DNA of 15,857 nt from JAAFHZ01 sp964247085 (GTDB lineage: Bacteria > Cyanobacteriota > Cyanobacteriia > Cyanobacteriales > Chamaesiphonaceae). The position numbers and the translations under genes were made by a program. Below, piece by piece: positions 7,925 through 15,071 of the stretch. The notes below the pieces were generated by a model. That model had not been told where the DNA came from. It did not search any database and saw nothing but the letters and a program-made list of their open reading frames with translations. How positions within the stretch are numbered: position 1 is the first letter of the stretch; each line of letters opens with the position of its first letter. The DNA lies in assembly GCA_964247085.1 (NCBI GenBank), contig CAXTSX010000070.1, positions 1 to 15,857 of the forward strand, written 5' to 3'.

Positions 7925-9049
7925 TCAACTCAAAGAGGCGCGATAACTAGCTTCTGCAGTATTCACAAAAGTATCTTGATCGCGAATAATTGCTTGGGGC
8001 AACAGAGTTTCCGAGGCAGTTTTAATCCCCGGCATTTTCTTCACCGCCGTACCGATCGCCAAAAACTCAATCACCCCACCGCCTAAGTTGTATACATAAG
8101 TTTTCACCCCCACCACTCGATCGGCACCACAGCGCCGGGCATCTTCTTCAATATGCTTGAGAGCCTCCGTCCGAGCTTCGTAGATCAGACTAGTCAGTTC
8201 TCTAATCTCACCTCGGACAAAAGATTTAAAAAACGAGGATATCCCACCAATTAGTCCTAAGGAATAGACCGACACCCCTAACACCAATTGCACCGGCATA
8301 TAGCCGAGATTGATCAGATTCCACATTTCCTCATTCGTCAGATCGCTAGTAATTGGTTGTTTTTGGTACCTATCTGGTAACAAAGGATGGTGCGAGGCGG
8401 TGCCAATCATCACCATTTCCTGCATTCCGGCAAACGGCAAAATCGATGTTTTAATGCCGATTACCGCGTTTGCTCCTACCGCCTCAGCCTCGGCGGTAAT
8501 TCGTTGAATGGCCAAATGACGAGTGGTGTTAAAAATGCGCGAAAATTCCTTGATTTCGCCTCTAGCCAAGCTGCGTAAGCTACCCACAATGCCACCGCCC
8601 AGTCCGATCGAATAAGCCACATTCCCAAAAACAAATTGCTTAGGGGTAAATCCACAATCCAGCTGGCAATAAAGAGCTTGGCCATCGGCTGATGAGGAGA
8701 ATTCTAAATGCTGGCTCGGTGTATTATCTCGATGTATACAGGAGCCGATCGATAAAAATTCAACATTGGTACCATGCACAATCAGTTCGCTAGAAACACC
8801 CGTAATTCCTACGCCACCATGCCGTTTAGCTTCTGCTACAATCCGGAAATAGGAGCGTTGTCGTCCCTCCGCAATAATTTTAGTGACCTGGCTAACCTCA
8901 CCTCCAACCAAGGTGCGCAGCCCCGAACCGATACTATTGAGCAAGCCGAGTGAAATTACACTGTTACCCACCACCAGATCGCCAGGAGTTAAGCCTTGCT
9001 GGTGTAAACAAAAAATCTCGTTACCAGATAACCCAGTGATCATTGCCAT
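7925..9049 (-). CDS. Protein of three tandem YbjQ-like (UPF0145/DUF74 'heavy-metal-binding') domains
   Basis: The 374-residue protein consists of three related segments, at about residues 13-104, 128-218 and 243-335. Each has the same order: an aromatic or aliphatic start, GxxVxSLGLxxxI or a close variant, a basic helix with RGE or GGE, a long amphipathic helix, A...GxxxxxG, a variable hairpin, then EfxxIGtA. Examples are GVSVYSLGLIGGI, GADRVVGVKTYVY and FLAIGTAV in the third copy. This pattern is that of the small YbjQ/UPF0145 proteins, which are normally single-domain, ~105-residue proteins that form rings. The family is often annotated as heavy-metal binding, but function is not established. 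Three fused copies could form a ring section in one chain; this is inference. A 35-40 residue polar tail follows. ATG codons at 9047-9049 and 9041-9043 are both possible starts; neither has a good ribosome binding site. The gene ends 111 bp upstream of valS on the same strand. Confidence 0.85.
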   Translation of the reverse strand: MAMITGLSGNEIFCLHQQGLTPGDLVVGNSVISLGLLNSIGSGLRTLVGGEVSQVTKIIAEGRQRSYFRIVAEAKRHGGVGITGVSSELIVHGTNVEFLSIGSCIHRDNTPSQHLEFSSSADGQALYCQLDCGFTPKQFVFGNVAYSIGLGGGIVGSLRSLARGEIKEFSRIFNTTRHLAIQRITAEAEAVGANAVIGIKTSILPFAGMQEMVMIGTASHHPLLPDRYQKQPITSDLTNEEMWNLINLGYMPVQLVLGVSVYSLGLIGGISSFFKSFVRGEIRELTSLIYEARTEALKHIEEDARRCGADRVVGVKTYVYNLGGGVIEFLAIGTAVKKMPGIKTASETLLPQAIIRDQDTFVNTAEASYRASLS

Positions 9050-9098
9050 AGTAGTATTTTACGCGAAACTCCATCTCAGTTTACCCAGACCTATCGGT

Positions 9099-10481
9099 TT
9101 AACCACTCAGAGCTTGATAAAGCGATTGAAACTTGAGCTGGATCTCGGCCACCTCTCGATCGATCTCCGAACCCGCCACAATTCCAGCTCCGGCAAATAG
9201 CCGCGCTTGATTGCCCGTCACAATCGCCGACCTAATGCCCACTACTAGCTCACAATTTCCAGTTGTATCGATCCAACCAATCGGCGCGGCATAAAGAGAT
9301 CTGTCCACGGCTTCTAAGGCTTGAATTTTGGCACAGGCCAAATCGCGCGGCAGACCAGCCACTGCTGGGGTCGGATGCAAAGCCGCCACCACTGCCAAGG
9401 GATGTAGACCAGCCTGGAGAGCTGATTGAATGGGGGTCCAGACATGCTGAATATTGGTAAGAGCTAGCAACTGCGGTTGCTTGTTCCAGCGCGGATTTAG
9501 TCCCAACTGCTGCAAACTATCCACAATAAAGTCGCGCACTAATTGATGCTCGTGTTGCTCCTTAGGACTGGCCAGGAGTTGCTGGGCTAACTGCCGATCT
9601 GTTGTTGGCAACTGGCTACGCGGCGCTGAACCGGCCAAAGCATCACAAACTAGCTGTCGATCGGACACACTCACTAACCGCTCCGGACTAGCCCCCAAAA
9701 AGCAGTTTCCATCACCATCATTAATGGCAAAGGTGTAGCAGTCGGGATGATTTTGGCGTAGGTTATCCAAGCAACGGGGGATCGAAAAATCTTGGGTAGC
9801 AGTAACTAAACAAGAATGCGCCAAGACAATTTTTTGCAGTTCTTGTCGATCGATCGCCGCCAAGGATTTAGAGATGGCAGTTTCCAGGAGATCGATCGCC
9901 CCTTGGTCGCTGTGCAGCCGCACATCATTTGGGCTAGTCGATAAACTGCGGCCAGCTAAATGGTTGAGCTGGGCGATCATGGCATTTATTTCTGCGGCCA
10001 CTTTGACTAGATCAGTCGATCGATCCAGCTGGAGATTGACGACCAAATTGCTAATGCCTCGATACCGAGATATTTGCCATTTAGGTAAACAAATTTGGCT
10101 AGTAGCAAAAGGACTGGTCGCGGTGGGCGCATCAAAAAAGGGAAAGCGGCAATAAAAACGCGGCTCAGTAAAACGCTCTGCACCAATTACCTGAATATCA
10201 TCACTAACTTGCTGGATAAATGCTTGCGCCTGGGCAAATCGATCGATACCGCACACATCTTGAGTAAGGGTGACATCTAACAAAGCCAGTGATCGATCGC
10301 CGTGTTCCCAGTAGAAATAAGACTGACTGACCGCACTAAGAGCGGGCAATGCCACCAGCGGGTCAACTTTCGGCAACGGCAAAGCCAGACTGACCAGCGA
10401 GTGGTGACGGTTAGCATCCAGCAACTCAAAGATCGCTTCGCAGCTATGATACAAAAGTTGGCGGTGGGGAGTAACGGTCAT
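9099..10481 (-). CDS. menF: Isochorismate synthase (menaquinone/phylloquinone pathway)
   Basis: This enzyme converts chorismate to isochorismate, the first committed step of phylloquinone synthesis in cyanobacteria. The C-terminal chorismate-binding domain is clear: KIVLAH (general-base Lys217), ASPERLV (Glu267, exactly 50 residues after the lysine as in EntC and MenF), DALAGSAPR, KEQHEHQLV, the signature LHPTPAVAGLPR (368-379), YAAPIGW and the final GAGIVAGS...E...E..K that holds magnesium. Residue numbers count from the ATG at 10479-10481, giving 460 residues. A TTG three codons upstream (10488-10490) could extend it, but ATG is preferred; neither has a clear ribosome binding site. The first ~200 residues are the variable N-terminal domain usual in this family. 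Salicylate or enterobactin-type isochorismate synthases are close relatives, but divergence from menA across a shared promoter region supports the phylloquinone role. Confidence 0.92.
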   Translation of the reverse strand: MTVTPHRQLLYHSCEAIFELLDANRHHSLVSLALPLPKVDPLVALPALSAVSQSYFYWEHGDRSLALLDVTLTQDVCGIDRFAQAQAFIQQVSDDIQVIGAERFTEPRFYCRFPFFDAPTATSPFATSQICLPKWQISRYRGISNLVVNLQLDRSTDLVKVAAEINAMIAQLNHLAGRSLSTSPNDVRLHSDQGAIDLLETAISKSLAAIDRQELQKIVLAHSCLVTATQDFSIPRCLDNLRQNHPDCYTFAINDGDGNCFLGASPERLVSVSDRQLVCDALAGSAPRSQLPTTDRQLAQQLLASPKEQHEHQLVRDFIVDSLQQLGLNPRWNKQPQLLALTNIQHVWTPIQSALQAGLHPLAVVAALHPTPAVAGLPRDLACAKIQALEAVDRSLYAAPIGWIDTTGNCELVVGIRSAIVTGNQARLFAGAGIVAGSEIDREVAEIQLKFQSLYQALSG

Positions 10482-10679
10482 GCTAACCAAATAAAGTTTT
10501 TTTAAGGTTTCTTCACGCTCACGAGAGCAAATAAGAAATTGTGATATAGCTAGTTAGGACTCTATTTAGATGGCAAAGAGCATTACAGGCTAAGGCTTCG
10601 CGCTTGCATTTTACTCTGTTGGCAATCGATCGATTATGAACAATTGTGAATCACAAATAGCTTAATTAATTCTTTTATT
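10482..10679. promoter_or_regulatory. Divergent control region between isochorismate synthase and menA
   Basis: The two phylloquinone genes point away from each other across 198 bp, so their promoters must lie here. The menA-proximal 60 bp are A+T-rich. TTGTGAATCACAA (10644-10656) is an inverted repeat with 6-bp arms around a single base, 23 bp before the menA ATG, and it is preceded by the palindrome ATCGATCGAT (10625-10634). The half-site resembles CRP-type TGTGA, but the arms are far too close together for a CRP or NtcA site. No clear -35/-10 pair was identified on either strand. Confidence 0.5.
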
Positions 10680-11591
10680 ATGACAACGGCCGAAGTAGTA
10701 AAGCAAGTAACCCCGTCCCGTCGCCAGCTCTGGCTGGCGGCAATCAAACCACCGATGTATACGGTAGCGGTGATTCCGATCTGGGTGGGCAGTGCGATCG
10801 CCATTGCCCAGACTAAAGAATTTCACGGTCAGATCTTAGCCACTTTTTTGCTATCGGCAATTTCGATCGTGGCTTGGATTAATGTCAGCAATGATGTTTT
10901 CGACTCTGATACGGGTATTGATCGGCACAAAGCTGAATCAGTGGTGAACCTAACTGGTAAGCGCAATTTGATGTTTTGGTTAGGTAATCTGTTTTTGTTG
11001 CTGGGCATCAGCGGCGTATTAGCGATCTGTTGGAGACAGCAGGACTGGACAATATTAGGAATTGTGCTGCTCTGTTGCTTTCTGGGTTATACCTACCAAG
11101 GACCGCCTTTTCGGCTGGGCTATTATGGGGTAGGGGAGATTATTTGCTTTGTTTGCTTTGGTCCATTGGCTTTGGCGGCGGCTTATTACAGTCAAGCCCA
11201 GAGTTGGTCGGTGGTGAATACAGTGGCCAGCATTATTATTGGCATTCTGACCAGCTTGATTTTGTTTTGTTCGCATTTCCATCAGGTAAAAGATGATTTG
11301 GCGGCGGGCAAGAAGTCCCCGATTGTACGGCTGGGCACTAAGTTGGGTGCCGATACGGTGGTGTGGTTGGTGATTAGTGTCTATGTATTGGTACTTGGAT
11401 CGATCGCTGCCAAAGTTTTTCCGCCGGCCACGCTCGGGATTTTACTGGGACTGCCGATCGCCATTCAGCTTTGTAATTTTGTGCGCACCAATCATGATCA
11501 GCCGGAAATTATTAGAACTTGCAAGTATTTGGCGGTGCGGTTGCATTTTGTGATTGGGCTGTTGCTGGGATTAGGGTTTATCTGGGGGTGA
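10680..11591 (+). CDS. menA: 2-carboxy-1,4-naphthoquinone phytyltransferase (MenA)
   Basis: MenA is an integral membrane prenyltransferase of the UbiA superfamily. In cyanobacteria it joins phytyl diphosphate to 1,4-dihydroxy-2-naphthoate to give the phylloquinone precursor. The 303-residue protein has the first aspartate-rich motif as NVSNDVFDSDTGID (Asp72, Asp75, Asp77, Asp81), the conserved YTYQGPPFRLGYYGVGE loop at 137-152, and the second acidic motif HQVKDD at 201-206. About eight or nine hydrophobic helices are visible, and the N-terminal LAAIKPPMYT is typical of this family. ATG at 10680 is the first start in frame; an obvious Shine-Dalgarno is missing. It is divergent from the isochorismate synthase gene and converges on dnaG, with only 43 bp separating the two stop codons. 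Confidence 0.95.
   Translation: MTTAEVVKQVTPSRRQLWLAAIKPPMYTVAVIPIWVGSAIAIAQTKEFHGQILATFLLSAISIVAWINVSNDVFDSDTGIDRHKAESVVNLTGKRNLMFWLGNLFLLLGISGVLAICWRQQDWTILGIVLLCCFLGYTYQGPPFRLGYYGVGEIICFVCFGPLALAAAYYSQAQSWSVVNTVASIIIGILTSLILFCSHFHQVKDDLAAGKKSPIVRLGTKLGADTVVWLVISVYVLVLGSIAAKVFPPATLGILLGLPIAIQLCNFVRTNHDQPEIIRTCKYLAVRLHFVIGLLLGLGFIWG
10794..10801. repeat. Canonical HIP1 octamer GCGATCGC
   Basis: Exact GCGATCGC inside menA. HIP1 is the highly iterated palindrome of many cyanobacteria. Only three exact copies were found here by eye, although the core hexamer CGATCG occurs about forty times. Confidence 0.8.
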
Positions 11592-11634
11592 TTTGATAAT
11601 TCAGTTATGCGTCAAATTAATGTTGACTTGATTA

Positions 11635-13698
11635 TTAACCACAACCAATCAAGTCGGTCATCGTAAACAAACGCTGTTGTTCGATCAATTCCAATTTCCG
11701 TTGGGCTTCATAAAACAATTCATAGCATTCTTGCTTACGCTCTGGTGACATCTCCGCACTTTGCCACTGAGCTAAATAATAGCTTCGCTGTTGCTCGCAA
11801 GCAGCCTTCTCCAGACAAGCTCCAGCCGCACGAATGACCAAGGTAGAGCGCTGAATTTCCTGCGCCGTTCTTTCATCTAAATTAAACAAATGACTGACCT
11901 GGGTCATCTCCGATCGATAACTCCCGTATAAATCTTGCAAATGACCAATCAAATTGGGATCGAGGTAATCAATCTCGCCCAGGGCGCTCACCTCCAGAAT
12001 CTTTTGCCAGATAAAGCGATGGTGAGGCAAGTTAAAAATCAAATCAGCCTGATCTAGAGTATCAATAATCGTGAGACGATGTTCTGGATAATGCAGATAG
12101 AGCCGTAGCAATACAGCCTCGGCTTGTTCTACTAACCGCTGTTGTGGTGACAATCTGGCAGGCACCAAAGTATCGTTACTGATTATTTCATCATCTACAG
12201 GTGGTGCAAAATCCTCTGCGGTAAAGGTGAAGTCCGATTCAGTGACACTGCGGGTGGCCGGTGGTTGATAGTTAAATTTGGGGGTTTTAATTTCTCGCTG
12301 CTTGCGTTTCAGCTCAGTATTTAAATTTTCCACCAGCAGCGGAATTTGGCGGACATCGGAGCCACTCAGTAACCGCGCTGCTTTCTGGAGATAAAAACTC
12401 CGGGCATTGGTATCAGTAATTTTCAGCAGCAAACTGATACTATCTTCCATCGCTTGCTGATAAAAACGGGCATCTTGAAGGTCTCGATCGACAATTGCTT
12501 TTTCGAGTTGCCAATCTAACCACAGCGGTGCATTGGCTAATCTTTCACTATAGATATCACTACTATTCTCTTTGAGAAATTCATCAGCATCTTTCCCTGC
12601 TGGCAGATTCAACACCCGCAACTGGACTTGACCTTGATAAGCTAAATTAGCGACCTCTTCGATCGCTCTGGCCGTGGCTAAGGTTCCAGCTTTGTCGGCA
12701 TCAAAGTTAAAAACAATCTGCTTAGAATCAGTAAAGCGCAATAGTTGTTTAATTTGATAGTTGTTCAGCGCTGTTCCCAAGGAAGCAACGGCGTTAGTAA
12801 TGCCAGCGGCATGGAGAGCAATCACATCAAAATAGCCCTCCACCACGACTGCTCGGTCTTCTTTTTTGATGGCATCTTTGGCTAAGTTCAGACCATAGAG
12901 AGTCTTGCCCTTATCAAATAACGGAGTTTCGGGAGAATTAAGATATTTGGGCTGGGCATCACCTAAGCTACGGCCCCCAAAGGCAATCACTCGGCCATTG
13001 ACATCCCAAATCGGAATCATCAGCCTGTCGCGAAATCGATCGTAATAGCCGCTTCTTTCATTTAGTGCTTCACGTTCTCCGGAGGTTCCCTCCGGAGCGT
13101 GCGTGGCACGTCGGGGGACAATTAAACCTGCTGCTTCTACCAACTTGACTGAAAACTTTTTAGTGACGGTCAGATATTGATAGAGAGTATCCCAGCTCGC
13201 TGGGGAGTAGCCCAGCTGAAAGTCTTTAATAGTGTCAGCTGATATTTGGCGTTGGTCTTTCAGGTAGGTTAAAGCGGCTTGTCCCTGGGGTTGGGACAGG
13301 GCATGTTGATAAAAATTGGCCGCCACGGCCATGATCTCGCCCAGTTGTTCCCGTTCAGTGAGTTGACGCTGGAGTTCTTGGCGTTTTTCCGGTGCCAAGG
13401 TTTTGATGGAGATTTGGTACTGACGAGCTAAGTCTAGAACTACTTCAGCGAAGGATTGTTTGTTGATTTCCATCAAGAAGTTCACCGCGCCGCCACCAGC
13501 TTGGCAGCCAAAGCAGTAATACATTTGCTTGCTGGGGCTGACGGTGAAGCTGGGCGATCGTTCTTGATGGAAGGGGCAGAGTCCTTGGTAGTCTTTTCCC
13601 TGTTTTTTCAATACCACATAAGAAGACACGACCTCATAGATATCGGCCTTGGCTTTGACTTCTTTGATGGTATCAGGATGGAGGGAGGGAACTTCCAT
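11635..13698 (-). CDS. dnaG: DNA primase (DnaG) with a repeat-encoded insertion
   Basis: DnaG makes the RNA primers for replication in association with the DnaB helicase. The 687-residue protein has the N-terminal CHC2 zinc finger (Cys41, His44, Cys62, Cys65, in LCPFHQE and YYCFGC). The primase catalytic core comes next, with the family sequence YYDRFRDRLMIPIWD (218-232). The Toprim domain follows, with EGYFDVIALH (Glu287) and NFDADKAG (Asp333, Asp335), the metal-binding acids. The C-terminal ~150 residues correspond to the helical DnaB-interaction domain, which is variable. Residues 197-215, between LIVPR and SGYYDRF, are extra compared with the usual tight spacing, and they are encoded by a palindromic repeat inserted without a frameshift. 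The start ATG is at 13696-13698, without a good ribosome binding site. The gene converges on menA. Confidence 0.96.
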   Translation of the reverse strand: MEVPSLHPDTIKEVKAKADIYEVVSSYVVLKKQGKDYQGLCPFHQERSPSFTVSPSKQMYYCFGCQAGGGAVNFLMEINKQSFAEVVLDLARQYQISIKTLAPEKRQELQRQLTEREQLGEIMAVAANFYQHALSQPQGQAALTYLKDQRQISADTIKDFQLGYSPASWDTLYQYLTVTKKFSVKLVEAAGLIVPRRATHAPEGTSGEREALNERSGYYDRFRDRLMIPIWDVNGRVIAFGGRSLGDAQPKYLNSPETPLFDKGKTLYGLNLAKDAIKKEDRAVVVEGYFDVIALHAAGITNAVASLGTALNNYQIKQLLRFTDSKQIVFNFDADKAGTLATARAIEEVANLAYQGQVQLRVLNLPAGKDADEFLKENSSDIYSERLANAPLWLDWQLEKAIVDRDLQDARFYQQAMEDSISLLLKITDTNARSFYLQKAARLLSGSDVRQIPLLVENLNTELKRKQREIKTPKFNYQPPATRSVTESDFTFTAEDFAPPVDDEIISNDTLVPARLSPQQRLVEQAEAVLLRLYLHYPEHRLTIIDTLDQADLIFNLPHHRFIWQKILEVSALGEIDYLDPNLIGHLQDLYGSYRSEMTQVSHLFNLDERTAQEIQRSTLVIRAAGACLEKAACEQQRSYYLAQWQSAEMSPERKQECYELFYEAQRKLELIEQQRLFTMTDLIGCG
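13065..13109. repeat. Palindromic repeat inserted in frame in dnaG
   Basis: CTCCGGAGG (13077-13085) pairs exactly with CCTCCGGAG (13089-13097) around a 3-base loop. The stem continues with CACG/CGTG (13071-13074 with 13098-13101) after a 2-base bulge, then GTGC/GCAC (13065-13068 with 13106-13109). This G+C-rich hairpin stands out from its surroundings and falls exactly where DnaG has about 18 surplus residues (197-215). Its edges and the surplus residues suggest an inserted block of about 54-57 bp (13054-13110), a multiple of three, which keeps the frame open. Short palindromic elements dispersed through cyanobacterial genomes are well known; whether this belongs to a named family I cannot tell. 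Confidence 0.75.
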
Positions 13699-13814
13699 GA
13701 AGGTGGGGTAAAGTGCTTCGTTATCTTAACCAAATCAGGCAATCATTATCAGACATATCTTCGTATCAAGCCGAATCAACGAGGATGTTTAAACTCAGAA
13801 TTCCTAATTCAATC

Positions 13815-14111
13815 TCAAATATCTTCTACTACAAATGTCAAATTTTGCCGACCACTCACAACTCGCAAAACCATAATTTGATTATCCGTTACTTCGTAAA
13901 AAATAATATAGTTGTTTAATGGAATTCCTCGCAAATTGGGTTGAATATAGTCATAACTTTGTACCCATGTTTGGAAATTGCATCAGCATTGCACATTTCT
14001 CATTAAATAATTGCAGTAGCCGTTCCCAGCCTCAATATTCCGGCTCACAAAATAATCGGAAATTTCATCTAAATCCCTACTAGCTGGCAGTGCGATCGCG
14101 AAGCGCATCAT
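13815..14111 (-). pseudogene. Decayed RelE/ParE-family toxin, two frameshifts
   Basis: Read on the minus strand, three pieces in successive frames make a complete RelE/ParE-like toxin. Piece one is MRFAIALPASRDLDEISDYF...NIEAG. Piece two is ERLLQLFNEKCAMLMQFPNMG. Piece three is SYDYIQPNLRGIPLNNYIIF followed by YEVTDNQIMVLRVVSGRQNL and ending at the TGA at 13815-13817. The LRGIPL...YIIFYEV...VLRVVSGRQNL end is typical of plasmid-stabilisation toxins that act on ribosome-bound mRNA or gyrase. The first break is at the GGG run at 14025-14027 (one G apparently lost), the second at the AAA run at 13958-13960 (one A apparently gained). The first frame as it stands ends early, so no toxin can be made. 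Its ATG (14109-14111) overlaps the original antitoxin stop. Confidence 0.85.
14092..14099. repeat. Canonical HIP1 octamer GCGATCGC
   Basis: Exact GCGATCGC close to the start of the decayed toxin gene, within the codons for the conserved FAIA segment. Confidence 0.8.
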
Positions 14112-14368
14112 TCCCGCTGCTCGCGAGCTTGTTGAAATTTATCTTGATAAGCGGGTCATGACCGTATCGAACGGGAGTACCTCGCCTCGTTCCACTGCAG
14201 CTTTGGCCTCATCAACTTTAACCCGGACTTCATCAATCCATTTTCATCATATTGCTCATCCAGGAGCTGCAAGGCTCTTCCTACTGCCTCATCTACGAAA
14301 TTGAACCTGCCCAAGGCCACTTGCTGTTGAATTAGTTTTTCTTGCTCTGGTTTTAAGGTGATGTTCAT
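14108..14368 (-). pseudogene. Decayed ParD-like antitoxin, two frameshifts
   Basis: The reading frame begins with MNITLKPEQEKLIQQQVALG and continues FNFVDEAVGRALQLLDEQYDE, the ribbon-helix-helix DNA-binding region of ParD-type antitoxins. After an AAAA run (plus-strand 14241-14244) the homology continues in another frame as WIDEVRVKVDEAKAAVERGE and LPFDTVMTRL. After a second shift near 14145-14150 it continues in a third frame as DKFQQAREQRE, ending with TGA at 14108-14110. That end overlaps the toxin ATG as ATGA, the usual translational coupling of these operons. The start ATG at 14366-14368 is preceded by GGAGA with a 7-nt spacer; an in-frame ATG at 14381-14383 is less likely. The uncorrected frame stops at about 14156 and still encodes the DNA-binding half, so a truncated repressor-like peptide could in principle persist. 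Confidence 0.85.
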
Positions 14369-14491
14369 GGCACATCTCCACATATGTTTGTTCTATTTTA
14401 ACTGAGTCCGCAAATTTCTCTTCATTCAATGGCCGAGAAGCTTAGCTCCATTTCCCTGTTAAACTAAAAGAAAAGTCTGGAGGAATAGAAA

Positions 14492-14966
14492 ATGGCTGAT
14501 CCAGTTACAGCATTAACAGCTAGCGCGATCGCATCTTTGGCTTTTCAGGAGTTTGTGAAGTCGGGGGCGGGTGAACTGGCCAAGAAGTTTACGGGGGAGG
14601 CCATCGCACAGGAAATTAATGCGGGGAAGTTATTGGATCAGACTTCGATGACTCAGAATAACTATGATAATGCCAAGGGCTGGCAGATCAAGGTAGAGGG
14701 CGGTACTGCTTACAGATGCTGGATTAGCAAAGATTCAAGAGCTTGGCCGGAATTTCAATGCTCCTAGAGAAATAGCGATTAACAGTATTACGGGGAAAGG
14801 CCGTGAGTTTGTCAGAAATTCACAGAAAAAAATATCTTTTGAGAATAGGCCTGAAATGACCCAAACCAATAGAGACATCAGTACTGGATTTCAAATCAAT
14901 GTTGGTGGGGGTGGCACCTGGTTGACGGACAAAACTTTTCACTCAAACACTAAAATGCTTATCTAG
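14492..14966 (+). pseudogene. Frameshifted cyanobacterial gene with two copies of a short glycine-rich motif
   Basis: A strong ribosome binding site (GGAGGA, 14479-14484) precedes the ATG. The first frame reads MADPVTALTASAIASLAFQE, then a lysine- and glycine-containing helix, and then MTQNNYDNAKGWQIKVEGGT, after which it loses sense and stops at 14765-14767. From about 14712 the adjacent +1 frame stays open for 84 codons to TAG at 14964-14966 and contains LAKIQELGRNFNAPREIAIN and MTQTNRDISTGFQINVGGGG. The second is clearly another copy of the MTQ.N.D...G.QI.V.GGT motif. One indel near 14711-14716 would join the two frames into about 158 residues. I recall a longer family in cyanobacteria with this N-terminus, and the step from EAIAQ directly to EINAGKL may be an internal deletion. 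Function unknown. The first frame alone could still yield a 91-residue protein. Confidence 0.65.
14525..14532. repeat. Canonical HIP1 octamer GCGATCGC
   Basis: Exact GCGATCGC within the N-terminal codons of the frameshifted gene that starts at 14492. Confidence 0.8.
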
Positions 14967-14973
14967 CAAGCTT

Positions 14974-15004
14974 TTGAATCACTAGAAGTGCAAAGGGATA
15001 TAAA
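14974..15004 (+). promoter_or_regulatory. Candidate promoter of the methyltransferase-like gene
   Basis: TTGAAT (14974-14979) and TATAAA (14999-15004) resemble -35 and -10 elements at a 19-bp spacing, slightly long. The start site would fall near 15010, about 60 nt before the start codon at 15072. Confidence 0.35.
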
Positions 15005-15008
15005 ATCC

Positions 15009-15029
15009 TGAAACTATTACTCAGTTTCA
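15009..15029 (+). repeat. Stem-loop in the leader of the methyltransferase-like gene
   Basis: TGAAACT (15009-15015) and AGTTTCA (15023-15029) are perfect 7-bp inverted arms around a 7-base loop. If the promoter just upstream is used, the hairpin would sit at the very 5' end of the mRNA, where it could stabilise the transcript. It might instead be an operator. It has no U-run, so it is not a terminator for the preceding pseudogene. Confidence 0.4.
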
Positions 15030-15071
15030 ACAAGTGTAATTACCGTCTAGACATCCAGGAGCAAACAAAGC

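Noticed and set aside
10482..10490. TTG start giving isochorismate synthase three extra residues
   Set aside because: The ATG at 10479-10481 is the more usual start codon, and no ribosome binding site favours the TTG.
10644..10656. CRP/NtcA-type binding site upstream of menA
   Set aside because: Those factors need about 6-8 bases between the half-sites (TGTGA-N6-TCACA or GTA-N8-TAC); only one base separates the arms here.
13456..13919. Plus-strand frames of 141 and 68 codons over the dnaG start and upstream
   Set aside because: The first is antisense to the DnaG zinc finger; the second covers the toxin pseudogene in reverse. Neither has recognisable content.
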